A program made the position numbers and the translations under genes. A stretch of DNA of 64,000 nt from Oegoconia quadripuncta (lineage: Eukaryota; Arthropoda; Insecta; Lepidoptera; Autostichidae): assembly GCA_949316235.1 (NCBI GenBank), contig OX438754.1, positions 5,813,501 to 5,877,500 on the forward strand, in the 5' to 3' direction. The notes beneath the pieces were generated by a model. It did not search any database. It had not been told where the DNA came from and worked only from the letters and a program-made list of their open reading frames with translations. Below are positions 1 through 10,734 of the stretch, one piece after another (within the stretch, counting starts at the first letter, position 1; each line of letters opens with the position of its first letter).

Positions 1-271
1 ATACTTTGGACCTACCCAATCACGTATTCAATGAATCGAGACTAATAAATGAGAACTTAATATAACTATAGCTTCCATTCTTTTCACAATTTGTGATAAA
101 AACTCTTGAAAAAATGTTTAAGAAAAATTAGGTATTCCATTGTAAAATTTTCTTTAATTCACTAAATATATTAATTTACTTTAAAACAATGTTCCACGGA
201 CCAACCATAGATAAAATCTGTCAAATTGTATATCTAATAATCAACATTAATACAATTGGTATAGTTCCAAA

Positions 272-403
272 CATGAGTACATAAATTCTTTGTATCATTA
301 TTCATTACCAGCACTACAATGTGCAAACAGACGTGCTATATTCATGTAGCTTTGGCATCCCTACCACCATTGTTCTTATGCTTACTAACCAACGACATTA
401 CAC
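272..403 (-). pseudogene. Decayed FLYWCH exon relic
   Basis: The minus strand keeps the middle and end of a FLYWCH exon closely related to the intact exon at 1.3 kb. Recognisable pieces are HKNNGGRDAKAT, which matches HRNNRSRGAKST of that neighbour, and TKN followed by a degraded His end. The codon for the conserved Trp has become a stop, further stops and small indels follow, and roughly 40 bp are missing from the front. A possible old acceptor AG lies at 405-404. The resemblance was judged by eye and only to one neighbour, so the call is moderate. Confidence 0.5.
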
Positions 404-792
404 CTAAATGAGATAGATATGTTACCAACGCGCTCGAAATGAACGCGCGAAAGTGCTCCAATTGTAACATCTGGACACTATTCGACAAATCTTAATCATG
501 TGTCTCGGGACGATACATTCGGAGCGCAACGGTTTTCAGATAGCTATATCTTTTTTACTCCCGCACTTTGTTCTTACTCATTTGTACCTTGTGTACAAGA
601 TTTACATTCATATACAGCGCGTATATATTACAAACGCCATTTTCTACTAAAAAAGTAACATATCTATACCTTATAATATCATTGATACCTACTAATATTT
701 AAAATGTAGCATTTACCTTCTTTTCCTTTTTTAACCGATTTCAAAAGAGGACAAGGGCGGAGGTTCTCAATTCGACTGTATTTTTTATATAC

Positions 793-1139
793 CGGATGAG
801 ATTTTTTACCGTAAGGAAAAAAATAGGGCATATTAGGTTAGTGAAATAAAAGTTATTGGCACAGGTAGTTTTTTTTTTTCCAAAAATATCATCGAATAAA
901 GAGGTAATTGTGTCATTTAACGGTCGCGTTTGTGGTCTATTCCACATAATTAAATTAAATAAATAAAGAAAACCTGGAGAAAATGTGAGTTCCAAATAAA
1001 TTTCGCATCATATGAACCCCACGAATCCAGCCAGTCGCATTTTTGAAAAAAAAAAAAATACCTATGCCGATAACATCTATTTGACTTACCTAATATGCCC
1101 CATTTTTTCCCTTACGGTAAAAAAAGTCATCCGGTATGT
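793..1139. mobile_element. Foldback MITE-like element
   Basis: Two arms of about 50 bp at roughly 796-845 and 1086-1137 are inverted copies of each other (CCGGATGA..TTTTTTACCGTAAGG..GGGCATATTAGGT in both directions). The inside has no convincing coding capacity. The neighbouring stretch at 726-778 (aaccgatttcaaaagagg..ggaggttctcaattcgactg) resembles another at 3948-3990 and is a dispersed repeat. Transposase family and target duplication were not resolved. Confidence 0.6.
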
Positions 1140-1295
1140 TTGTTAGACGATTCCTTCGTCAATTGTTCACTGATTTTGACGGTTATTTTTTGCCAAGCAC
1201 TCCGAAGACAGAGTCAGTTGTATTGCCAATTTTGGTGCTACAATAATTCCACCTGCCTCGTCATTGATAATAATAACAAACTTCCAATTCGCTTT

Positions 1296-1489
1296 CTAAT
1301 CATGGGTGTGCTGATTCTTTGTATTTATGACCACACCGGCATACATACAGACTGACGCGCGACATCCGAACCTTCTCTGGCTACAGAACCATGTAGATTT
1401 GGCACCCCTACTACGATTGTTCCTATGATACCGGAACTGTCCAATATTAAGTACCGCTCGACCGCACCGAGACGTGGTAAAACTGGGAC
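1296..1489 (-). CDS. mod(mdg4): mod(mdg4)-type alternative last exon, FLYWCH finger (exon 1 of window)
   Basis: Encodes 63 residues after a split codon, from the acceptor tgttccgtAG. The FLYWCH finger reads IGQFRYHRN, then STWFC and GCRAS, then NQHTHD before TAG. Predicted zinc ligands are C35, C42, H60 and H62, with the core Trp at 33. This is the transcript-distal end of the array. It shares the NNRS-KG-K spacer with the exons at 5.9 and 10.2 kb, so these three form a subgroup. The FLYWCH fold binds DNA or protein partners; the specific target of this isoform is unknown. No start codon belongs here: it is usable only by splicing to an upstream common exon. Confidence 0.85.
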
Positions 1490-1579
1490 CTACGGAACAG
1501 ATAAAAATATAAAAAAATAGCGACACGATCTCTTTTCCAAATTCAAAATTTTGTTTGACAAGATAAGTCAAAAAATTAC

Positions 1580-1803
1580 GACCGATTGGTGTAGTGGATA
1601 GTGACCCTGTCAGCGAAACCAACGGTTGCGGGTTCGAATCCCGCGAGGGGTAAATGTTTGTATGATGAATATGAACACTTATTCCCGACTCATGGATGTT
1701 TTTATAAATATTTATGTATGTTTATCTGTTATCTAGCACAAGCTTTGCTTCGTTTGGGACTAGATAATTGGTGTAAGTGCCTCAAATATTTATTTATTTA
1801 AAA
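1580..1803 (+). repeat. tRNA-derived SINE, family A
   Basis: The head GACCGATTGGTGTAGTGG..GGTTCGAATCC carries tRNA-like A and B boxes. The body contains ATGTTTGT-TGATGAATATGAAC and GCTTTGCTTCGTTTGGGAC, and it ends in a TATTTATTTATTTAAA tail. It sits just transcript-upstream of the 1.3 kb exon, in the opposite orientation to the gene. Confidence 0.85.
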
Positions 1804-2222
1804 TAAAAAAAATTGTGTTAGAGAGTGACTTGCGTCGCTTCTGCTGCCTGACACTCATTAGGAAGCAATAAGTTACGCTTCTATTTCTGCCCCATGCAAT
1901 GCCCTAAGCTGAAGTTCGACCTTTAGGCGTCGGTAGAAAACTCTTTTACGTGCTATTGCCGACCATCAGAGTATGCGTCCGATCGCAAAGCTAAAAAAAG
2001 CGTCAGCCTTTCTGTTGATAGCTACTGTTGTACGTACCTTTCAAAAACTCACCAGCTGAATCAGTCTGATTAATCTGATGATTAATAATAATAATAAATC
2101 TTTATTGATTTAAATTAGCCTAGTTGGTGTAATTTAACCAATTTCCAATAGGCTGTCTTGGTTAGATTGAATACCCAGACTAGATTTTCCTGTGCTATGG
2201 GAGTCCACGCTCTTCCCAGTTT

Positions 2223-3329
2223 TTGGTACTAATAAGTAAGCAAATTATGTTACATTTAATAATGTATGCAAGCGACCCCATAGTAGTTACCGCCCGGTGC
2301 ACGAGGGTAGGGCTGGAGGACAAGATTCTCAGTATGGCCGATACCATATCGGGAGTTCGCGACGCCGAGAAAGCCTGGGAGGTACCACTTATTAAATGGG
2401 TCAACGGAGTTCCTGGGTGTGGAAAGACTACTTGGGTCGTAAACCACTTCAAAGTGGAGAAAGACATAGTAGTCACCACCACAACCGAAGCGGCTAAAGA
2501 TCTCAGGGAAAGACTGGCGAACCGGATGGGAGCAGACGCCAAAACCAAAGTGCGCACAATGGCCTCAGTCCTCGTAAATGGAATCAGAGACTCCGAGAAG
2601 AGGACAGACGGAAGGCTCATAGTCGACGAGGCCCTAATGAACCACTTTGGTGCCATAGTTATGGCCTCACGTCTGACCGACGCCAGGGAGATAATTCTCA
2701 TCGGCGACATCAACCAGCTGCCGTACATTGACAGGGAAAATTTATTTAAGATGCAGTACAGTCGGCCAAACCTGGTAGCAACCATCAGCCATGAGTTGCT
2801 ATGCACGCACAGGAATCCGCTGGATGTAGCATACGCCCTCAACGAAATCTATAGTGGCATATACTCTTCCAGTTCGCGGGTGCATTCCTTGAGGCTGGAA
2901 CGGTTTACGGGCGCAGAGATACCCACCACCGCCCCGAATACTCTCTTCCTGGTTTATACCCAGGCGGAAAAAGAGATCCTCATAAATCAAGGATACGGGA
3001 CGGGTATAGGGTCACGCGTTCTGACCATACACGAGGCTCAGGGACTGACATACGAGACGGTAAGGATCGTGCGTACCGCGACAGCCAGACTGCAGTTGCA
3101 CAATAGCGTACAGCATGCTGTCGTGGCAGTGTCGCGTCACTCTGTCAGCTGTGTTTACTACGCGGATGACAGGGATGATGCGATGGGCAGGTTTATGCAG
3201 CGGGCAACGGCTGCTTCGACGAAGAGCATTTTAGATTACAATCTGAAAATGGCAATACGCCATCGTGACACAGCGGTCGTGGAAAAGCTGAAAAGGTTTG
3301 GAGAGGGAGGAAGTCAGAACCTCCAATAA
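2223..3329 (+). CDS. Viral-type superfamily 1 RNA helicase, captured or endogenous copy
   Basis: An open frame of 368 codons with the main superfamily-1 helicase motifs of positive-strand RNA viruses in order. Walker A is GVPGCGKTT (62-70), Walker B is VDEA (134-137), motif III is GDINQLP (161-167), followed by THRNPLDVAYAL (195-206), HEAQG (270-274) and VAVSRH (301-306). This resembles the helicases of beny/virga-like viruses. Related helicase domains are known as endogenous copies and as parts of lepidopteran non-LTR retrotransposon proteins. No polymerase, methyltransferase or capsid sequence is visible beside it. Its base composition is clearly GC-richer than the flanks. The native start is unclear: recognisable helicase homology begins near residue 55, so it may be a 5'-truncated insertion. 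The absence of stops suggests a young insertion or selection. It points against the array's strand. Confidence 0.85.
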   Translation: MVLISKQIMLHLIMYASDPIVVTARCTRVGLEDKILSMADTISGVRDAEKAWEVPLIKWVNGVPGCGKTTWVVNHFKVEKDIVVTTTTEAAKDLRERLANRMGADAKTKVRTMASVLVNGIRDSEKRTDGRLIVDEALMNHFGAIVMASRLTDAREIILIGDINQLPYIDRENLFKMQYSRPNLVATISHELLCTHRNPLDVAYALNEIYSGIYSSSSRVHSLRLERFTGAEIPTTAPNTLFLVYTQAEKEILINQGYGTGIGSRVLTIHEAQGLTYETVRIVRTATARLQLHNSVQHAVVAVSRHSVSCVYYADDRDDAMGRFMQRATAASTKSILDYNLKMAIRHRDTAVVEKLKRFGEGGSQNLQ

Positions 3330-3944
3330 CGAGGCACAGTCCATGACAAGCATACAAGATTACACAAGATTATTCTATCACTGCCATTGTACTCACTCCC
3401 ATAGTTAAAAAACGCACCTCCCCTTGAATTGTAATCAGTTGTAATCATCGTGGAAATAAACAAATATTTAAAATTTTACATACCATAATTATATCGAGAA
3501 TAGGAATAAGTAAAAATAATAATAATAAGAATATGACAAAGGGAAGATATGTGTGTATATGTATGTTTATTTATTTTTATTTTATTTGTTTATTTCCAAA
3601 CTTACAACTATCTTTACAGGTTTACCCTAATGCGATAGTGCAGTGAAGACTACTTACAGTAGTTTATTTGTGTATATATGCATACATAAAGAACAAGAAC
3701 TCACTGTTTTAGATTTAAGCATAGTCGTAGTCTTTAGAGTATAAAATGTAAAAAGAGACAAGTTAATTTATAAATTATATTTTTGTAAACAAGAGCACGG
3801 ACCATGTGTCTGTGGAGATTTAAATTACTTAAAAAAAAAAAAAAAAAAAAATAATGTATGCAAAGACTCATTGGTAACCATTCGATGACTGCTAAATTGT
3901 AGAGCCTCGAACACCATCGATAGGCGCCTATCTCGCAGTCTTTT
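3330..3944. other. AT-rich flank of the helicase insertion
   Basis: About 150 bp after the helicase stop could be its 3' untranslated region, with AATAAAC near 3456. After that come AT-rich sequence and an A-run at 3832-3851. No gene was seen. Confidence 0.4.
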
Positions 3945-3947
3945 TAA

Positions 3948-4300
3948 ACGACTTCAAAAAAGGAGGAGGTTCTGTATTCGGGGCGTATTTTTTTATTTTT
4001 TTTACAGGATACACTTCGGTACACACACCTGAACACTCGTTCGGGGAGCAATTTCACCAGTATATAGTTAACATAATGAGCATTGACTAGACTCTTCATA
4101 ATGCGAAAAGCCAAGGGGGCGTCATTGTATCTTGAATCGTACAACCTTGGGATCTTCAAGAGGAGGGTGAATGGGCATGTACTGAGGTCGCGTGCTTCAT
4201 CTTCGACCACATGGTCAAACGCGTATTTAATCATAAAACAATGTAATGTGTGTGTTGGAGTGTGTATGTAGATGGTGTGTATGATATTAGTCGCCTTTTA
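3948..4300 (+). mobile_element. Dispersed repeat plus CR1-like LINE 3' end
   Basis: Starts with the repeat CGACTTCAAAAAAGGAGGAGG. From about 4085 it carries a LINE 3' coding remnant, readable as YNLGIFKRRVNGHVLRS on the plus strand. The same remnant recurs at 44.2 and 49.9 kb and in reverse near 34.5 kb. The fragment is 5'-truncated and has no intact reverse transcriptase. Confidence 0.6.
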
Positions 4301-4609
4301 CTTTAACAGCAGGGCGAGGTGAGGGCAATGTGAAATGAGTGTTAAACACAATACCCCCTCTTCAACTTCTTCTAAGGTAGGTATGTATTAAAAAAAAGAT
4401 TCAGAAATAAAAATAAAAATATTCACTAATATAATTCATTTAATCGTGCACAATGAAATATACAATTTCATATTAATGTAGGTACTCTAAGTTAAATTTC
4501 CGGTAATCACACACACAAATTGGACGTATTTATATTTGACAACCGAAAACCTGCAACACTGAAACCCTACAGCGCGTGGTAGTGAACGCCTACAAGTAGA
4601 AGATGAGTT

Positions 4610-5090
4610 CGAGACCTTTTGGACTCCAACTTGCGACACCGACAATTAGATGGCAAACACAATTGTGTGATGAATGCCAACATTTCCGAATCATGGATGT
4701 TTATATAAATATTTATGTACATAATATGTTTATCCGCTATCTAATATACATATATAGTACCAACTAATATACATATATTGACGACCGATTGGTGTAGTGG
4801 ATAGTGACCCTATCAGCGAAACCAATGGTTACGGGTTCGAATCCCGCGACGGGTAAATGTTTGTGTGATGAATATGAACATTTATTCCTGAGTCATGGAT
4901 GTTTATATAAATATTTATGTATGTTTATCCGTTATCTAGTATCCATAGTACAAGCTTTGCTTAGTTTGGGACTAGATGATTGGTGTAAGTGTCCGAAATA
5001 TTTATTTATTTATTTATTATTTATTTATTAGTATAGGTTTTGCCCAGTTTGGGACTATATAATTGGTGTAGGCGTCAGAAATATTCATTA
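4610..5090 (+). repeat. Family A SINEs, nested or tandem copies
   Basis: A full-length family A SINE runs from about 4783 to 5030, with the tRNA-like head and GGTTCGAATCC B box. A degraded copy lies just before it (4610-4780), and a tail fragment follows (5030-5090, TTGCCCAGTTTGGGACTA). Adjacent copies of one family suggest repeated insertion into SINE tails. Confidence 0.8.
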
Positions 5091-5640
5091 AATATATTAT
5101 TTTTATTATTATAATATAGAAACTATTGCCTGGTATATGTTCGACAGTTGATATTATTAAGGTCTCAGACAATAATTATGTGTCATTATAATGTAACATT
5201 TCCTTAGTCGATTAGGTACATGCTTGTGACATCATATTTAAAAAAAAATGTTATTTCTATTATTATTTACACATAGTACCTATTATTATCAGTTTGTGTG
5301 GTTAATTTAGTTTAATTTAAAGTATTGCATTCAATTAATGGGTTGCATAATTTATTTTAATGGAATTGCTGACATTGCAGAAAATGTGTTTAAATAAAAT
5401 ATAACAAATATTTAAAAATGTGTAATCTAAAACTGTGAGTTTAAAGCAATAAAGAATTGAATAATAAGCTGGCAGAAGATATCGACTTCTTTCTTACGAT
5501 AAGTTGTACCTTTGCTGGTGACTGTCTCATAAGAATAAGAATAAGGAAACTTTATTTGATCCATTTAGCGACACTTATAAAATACTAAAATACTTCGATG
5601 GATTTCCATGAAAACTCTATGTATTATCCGTATGTGCAAA
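5091..5640. other. AT-rich interval without a gene
   Basis: No open frame of note, no FLYWCH or psq signature on either strand and no recognisable transposon end. The interval is AT-rich spacer. Confidence 0.5.
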
Positions 5641-5654
5641 TACATACATACGAC

Positions 5655-5840
5655 GACCGATTGGTGTAGTGGATAGTGACCCTATAAGCGAAACCAGTAA
5701 ATGTTTGTGTGATGGATACGAACATTTATTCCCGAGTCTTGGATGTTTATATATTTATGTATGTTTATCCGTTATCTAGTACCCATAGCACAAGCTTTGC
5801 TTAGTTTGGGACTAGATGATTGGGGTATGTGTCCGAAATT
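5655..5840 (+). repeat. Family A SINE with deleted B box
   Basis: Head GACCGATTGGTGTAGTGGATAG followed directly by AAACCAGTAAATG. The B-box segment seen in other copies is missing, so this copy should not be transcribed by RNA polymerase III. It ends in an A-run at 5840-5857. Confidence 0.8.
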
Positions 5841-5901
5841 TAAAAAAAAAAAAAAAACAGAATCGCAATGACTTATAGGTACATATTTAACCATCGACCT
5901 T

Positions 5902-6104
5902 TCAGGGTAAATGAGAGTGAACATTTTTGAAAATGACGATTTTACCCTCAATAGTGGTTACGGAGGCGTGGCATAAGCCAATCTTTCCTTTAGCACAGAA
6001 CCAGACCACCTTCGATCCTTTACTCCTATTATTCTTGTAGTAACGGTACCCATTATAAATTAGGACGGGTTTGCCGCACCGTGACTTAGTTACGATGCAT
6101 GTAT
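5902..6104 (-). CDS. mod(mdg4): mod(mdg4)-type last exon, FLYWCH finger (exon 2)
   Basis: Acceptor cattatttttccAG, then 66 residues. The finger shows GKPVLIYNGYRYYKNN, VVWFC (W34, C36), LCHAS (C44) and VHSHLP, with ligand histidines 62 and 64 and two extra residues before TGA. The conserved Gly before the second Cys is replaced by Leu, and the usual Arg/Lys after it by His. Otherwise it is a close relative of the exons at 1.3 and 10.2 kb. It is well separated from neighbours: more than 4 kb to either side. Confidence 0.86.
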
Positions 6105-6296
6105 CTGGAAAAATAATGTTACTAATTTATATTGCATACAAGCGTCACACATAACTAAAACAACAACACGTTACAACTAAATATTACTTTAAAAATTCGA
6201 CTTTGTGAACTCGAAGCTTTCAAATCCTAAAACAAGATTATTTAGACAATCTCATCAATCAGGAAGTAAAAACCAGACCAACTTCCTTATTATAAA

Positions 6297-6566
6297 AATA
6301 AATAAATAAATAAAATATCGTTAGACGTACACACAGCGCCATCTAGTTCCACACTAAGCAACTATAGGCTTGTGTTGTGGATACCAGATGGTTGATATAC
6401 TACATAAATAATTTTTTTTTGTAAATAAATACTTATTATAAATGAAAACATCCATAACTCTGGTACACATATCCGTATTCATCACACAAACATATGCCCC
6501 CAGCGGGATTCGAACCCGCAACCTTTTGGTATAGTGGCCAGAGTTGCTAACCACTACACCAAATCA
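6297..6566 (-). repeat. tRNA-derived SINE, family B
   Basis: On the minus strand it starts with TTTGGTGTAGTGGTTAG, followed by GGTTGCGGGTTCGAATCCCG. The body is ATCTGGTATCCACAACACAAG and ATGGCGCTGTGTGT, with an AAATA-rich tail. It is distinct from family A but shares part of the body (TTTGTGTGATGAATACG). Confidence 0.85.
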
Positions 6567-7900
6567 TTATATTATATCGTATTATACCAATACTTCCATC
6601 ATCATCGGCTAATGCAACTAATACTATGAATTTCATATTCCACAAATAGTAAGGTTTCAACTATCAAATTCGACCAATAGCGAAAGAGATGGCAGTATCG
6701 TTCAATACCATTGAAGTTAGGCAATAAAGGGACAGGTTTGCTAACAGGTCGACTAGGTGGGTGCCATCCTCTTTCTACTGCTGACGCCGTATTCTTTGTG
6801 TGGTTCTGGTGTGAAAGATTAGGGAGCCAATGAATACTACCTGCTAATAAGCAAGGCCTTCAGCACTGTTCTCGAGCGGTTTGGTTGATTGTAAGGTATT
6901 TTTGTAAGTCTGCCGTTAAGCAGCAATGTATATCATTTTTGTGCTCGAGTTGTTCGAGTCAAAATAGCCAGTCCCCAGTTTCCATCATCGGCTTCATCGT
7001 CACTTAATATCGGTTGTAATTGAGGTCCAGCGCTAACCGTAGTGGATAAAAATGAGTTTAAGGCCTTCGAGATATATTTTACAGATGTAATTCAAGTTAG
7101 ATAGATACTTATACTTAATTCAGGTAGGTCAGAAGATAAGTGGTAAAAAATAAAAAGAAGTTTATTAACATTTCTTTATGAATTAAAATTGCATATGTCC
7201 TTTAACACCTTTAGGAAAGTTACTAGATTTATGTGATAACTGAGGAACTTAGCTATTGGTCTTATTTCAAATCTATAAACAAATTAATCTAATACTTATT
7301 ATAATAAAAGGTATGTACATATACAAACAGGTGAAATAGCATAAAACACGCTCTCAACTTTCTAAGACTGAAAGATAAAACATATTTGCGAAATCAGCAC
7401 TGCCCAAATTAATAGCAGCATTACCGCATATGATATACCAGTTAATCTTACTTTGTTGAAACGAAGGTACTTGGTCCTATCTCACATAAGATGTCACAAA
7501 AGAGTTTAATTGTAAGTACTTGTGCTTATTTCACCCACTATGCAGCAGTCAACCGATGCCCACACAATGTACAGTACAGGCAAAAAGTACGCCACCATAT
7601 ATAAACATATATAGGAGCAGATATACAACACCACCCAAGTCGCAAACGAAGCATCATCAGGGAACAAAATACTGTGTAGATGAATATTTGCATAGCTTGT
7701 GTGGAAAGGCAAGCAGGCGGTGTACGATTCCTTGTGCATTGTGAGGGCAGGGGCTGCGACATTGTGGCTGGAATAAGTATCGATACTTCTTCAATTTAAA
7801 ATCTATGCTCTTGCCGGTGGAGTAATGGCCACGCCTCTCTGTTTTTGCTTTAAATCGAGGGCGGAAAGTATTTATAATTATAACAACTTAGTTGAAGATT
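6567..7900. other. Interval without recognisable gene; SINE C fragment inside
   Basis: A family C SINE fragment lies at about 6955-7050 (TCACTTAATATCGGTTGTAATTG). The segment 7515-7765 holds overlapping short open frames on both strands with several Cys codons, but none has a recognisable domain. No FLYWCH or psq exon was found on either strand. Confidence 0.45.
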
Positions 7901-7904
7901 TTGA

Positions 7905-8330
7905 ATTATAGAGAGTAAATTCTGGGTATGACAGAAGAAGAATGAAAGTAGAATTAATGCTTGAAAAGCTGAATCAGGAATAGTATAATTAGGAAGTTAT
8001 GCATTGTGAAAGAAGGCGGAGTGACAAAGATTGAAAAAAGTATGTTGAGATAGTTTGGGTATGTGGAGAGGATGTATGAAAGAAGGCTATCGAAAGTGAT
8101 AATACGAAGCGAATGTAGATGGTAGTGTTGGTAAGGGAAGGCCACGGAAAACGTACCATGATCAAATAGGGGACACCTTAAAGAAAGATCAAGTCAAGAG
8201 TACCCTAAACCGAACAACATGTATGAACAACTTTATGAGAACGAATGAAGCAAACGAGGCGAGTCAGGATCGTAGAAAGTGGAAATCTGTGGTCTCTGGG
8301 TAGGCAGAGAACAGGTAAACAGGCATGATA
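7905..8330 (+). mobile_element. RTE/jockey-type LINE 3' remnant
   Basis: Read with corrections for indels, the plus strand shows the typical end of an insect LINE reverse-transcriptase ORF: FGHVERM-ERR, then [11 protein letters not shown], then ASQDRRKW before a stop. Frameshifts and stops make it non-functional. Confidence 0.65.
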
Positions 8331-8816
8331 TTATTTATGTATAGATTCACGGTATCGTCCTCTAGGATGTTTTCTAACGTTCATAGTTATGGAGAGTACA
8401 TCATATTCGGGTCTATCTTATTACTCTGTGTATTCATAAGGTCAGAGTTATAACTTGAATGGAAATTACGCAAATCCACAAAAAAAGTCCAATTAGATTC
8501 ACATTAACTATTAATAAAGCTATAATAACAATTACATTACTCAATCAAAACAATATACCAAATATACATAATATGACCCTTCATATGCATTACGAGTCCT
8601 ACATACATTATCTACTTAAATCGAAGACGAAATAACTACGCAACTGGTTTTGTTATAGAAAACTATAGCTCTAGTATCTCTGTTACTCACATCAGCATTA
8701 CAGTTAGATTTCGATAAAAGAACAGCACAGTGTTTTGTCAAAGCATACATCGATCGCAAAGAACATAGTAGTAGATAGAGCTAGTTGGTGAATGCAATGT
8801 AAATATTTAGTTACTA

Positions 8817-9238
8817 TTAGGTCCTTACCTATGAAATTGGCGTTTTGTATGAAGAATTTCATTAAGACTGTTTTCTACATACAAACATTTTTGATTTTTT
8901 TTTTGGGAACAGCAAACCTAATTTAGCTAAACTTTGTGTGTATTATCGGATAACATTAAGTTAAGTATAGGCAGCGTTAATTTTTGAAAGTAACTGCTTT
9001 ATAAAAGTTTCAGCGAATCTAAGAAATGATTATGGGAAGCACATGAAAAGAGCTCTGTTCAAATTTTTTTTATTATGTGATTTAGCCCAGAAATTAAAAA
9101 ATATTTCATGTGAAACCTTGAAATAATATTCCATTTTCCAAATAAAAAACAAATTTCGATATAGCTTTGAAAATCGCAGGAATTGGTACATATGATTAAT
9201 GAAGAAAAAAAACTCCAATTTCATAGGTAAAGACCCAA
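8817..9238. mobile_element. Mariner-like MITE, copy 1
   Basis: Terminal inverted repeats TTAGGTCCTTACCTATGAAA and TTGGGTCTTTACCTATGAAA are flanked by TA at 8815-8816 and 9239-9240, as expected for Tc1/mariner target duplications. It is about 422 bp. Four further copies are in this window at 14.3, 19.1, 27.4 and 52.5 kb. Confidence 0.85.
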
Positions 9239-9660
9239 TAAATTATACTTCCCCTAATTCATTAATATTCTTTAATTACCACACGAACATATGCTAGGAA
9301 CTTTTCGAATCGTGAGCAGAATCCTTGCGATAACAATTAGGAGTTTTAGTCCAACCCGGGCATTACATTCACCAGCTTCACAGACTTTGCACTTTAGGAG
9401 CCTCCAGCGCATTTTAAGAACGTTTTTTCATTGCAAAAGGTTCTTTTCAGTTGTTTGCCTCCTCGATAATCCTGTCCACATACTCTAATTACATCAATGA
9501 ATTTTTTATCATCTATTGGTTGAGGAATAATAATGGTATCGGCGGTTGTTCCTCATCATAAATTCTCTTAAAGGGCCTCTACCCATATAGGTCCACAGTA
9601 AACTAACTAACTAAGTATAAAGTACTGGGTCTAAGCCCGTGAATTTTTAGACAGAAACAA
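9239..9660. other. Interval without recognisable gene
   Basis: The minus strand of 9290-9540 reads for short stretches (CGQDYRGGKQLKRTFC) but is interrupted by stops. It might be an old coding relic; no family is recognised. Confidence 0.35.
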
Positions 9661-10195
9661 TAGTAATAAACAGTATTCATCCACCAGACCGTTCCGTAGT
9701 TCCGTAAACAAGGAACCCTTATAGTTCGCCATATCCGTTTGTCAGTCCGTGGCTTAGCTCAGAGGCTCTTAGTACTAGAAATATTCAAACCTTAAATTTT
9801 TTTAGATTACGTTAGCTCCTACACGTAAAGTGGGGATGTATTTATTTTTATTTTTGTACTCCATCGTGTGGGATGTCGTTGGATAGGTCGTTCAAAAATA
9901 TTAGAAGTTATACATACAACAGTTTTTTTGATTCAGGGATCCGTTTGCGAAATATTAGGCGTTAAAGTGTTAATTTTGTTAGAGTCCAGTGGCGTAGTTT
10001 GGATGACGTGAAAAAATTAACAGCAGTAATTTTTTCACGTTATCCAAACTGTTAATAACGTAGTTAAAAGGAAAACTATCAAGGATAAGTAGACTTTACA
10101 AGTTAAAAGCCCCCTTCTAAGTTTGCATATTGTGACGGACAACTACGGAACCCTACACTGCGCGTGGCCCGACTCGCACTTGACCGGTTTTTTTC
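9660..10195. repeat. Dispersed lepidopteran repeat with internal hairpin
   Basis: The right end ACTACGGAACCCTACACTGC..GACTCGCACTTGACCGGTTT is a motif I associate with widespread lepidopteran repeats. Inside it, about 9994-10048 forms a near-perfect hairpin with arms of about 24 bp (AGTTTGGATGACGTGAAAAA and its reverse complement). Confidence 0.5.
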
Positions 10196-10235
10196 TTATA
10201 AACTAATTACCAGACTATGACCATGATAATACCAT

Positions 10236-10429
10236 TCAGTGGTTATGATTGGGATTAATAGAGACAATAACATTGTTAATTGTTTTGACTGTAGCTTTAC
10301 AGCCTCTACTGGCTGACCGCGAGCACATCCAGAAACCTTTTGCTCCTTTGCTACGATTGTTCTTATTGAATCGGTATGTTCCTACCAGCAGTACCGGTTT
10401 CCCAAACCTGGATATTGTGAATATGGGAC
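10236..10429 (-). CDS. mod(mdg4): mod(mdg4)-type last exon, FLYWCH finger (exon 3)
   Basis: Acceptor gttattttcatttcAG, then 63 residues. Key residues are GKPVLLVGTYRFNKNN, GFWMC (W33, C35), RGCKA (C43) and NPNHNH (H61, H63) followed by TGA. It has one more residue between the two Cys than exon 1. It belongs to the NNRSKGAK subgroup with exons 1 and 2. The stop codon directly follows the last His, as in most exons of the array. Confidence 0.87.
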
Positions 10430-10506
10430 CTGAAATGAAAATAACATATTTAAAAAGTAAACTGAAGTTAGGCTGCGAAAATATTATGTACATGTATTTT
10501 TTTATT

Positions 10507-10730
10507 AATAGCCTCTAATAGTCCACTGGGCATAAGCCTCTCCAATAGAGCGATTTCCATAGATTTTCATGAGATGAGTTGCTCTAATCGCCACGCAAGC
10601 GGTTGGCAATCGCAGTTTTCATTGCTCTCGCATAACATGATCCCTCTGTGGCTTTTATGACACCCACGGGAATTGGTCCTATTATACCCTGATGGGAACT
10701 GCACAGGCAATGTAGGTTAACAAGGAATAA
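10507..10730. repeat. Dispersed repeat fragment
   Basis: Contains AGTCCACTGGGCATAAGCCT and GACACCCACGGGAATTGGTC, motifs I associate with lepidopteran retroelement 3' regions. No open frame remains. Confidence 0.4.
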
Positions 10731-10734
10731 AGTA

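Noticed and set aside
1580..1650. tRNA gene candidates (also at 4783, 6566, 24418, 25979, 35143, 46541, 54007)
   Set aside because: A- and B-box-like sequences are present, but each continues into a shared SINE body and tail, and none closes a proper acceptor stem.
2195..2842. 215-codon minus-strand open frame
   Set aside because: Antisense shadow of the viral-type helicase.
9291..9488. Possible diverged FLYWCH exon on the minus strand
   Set aside because: It has Cys codons but no W-x-C, no H-x-H end and several stops.
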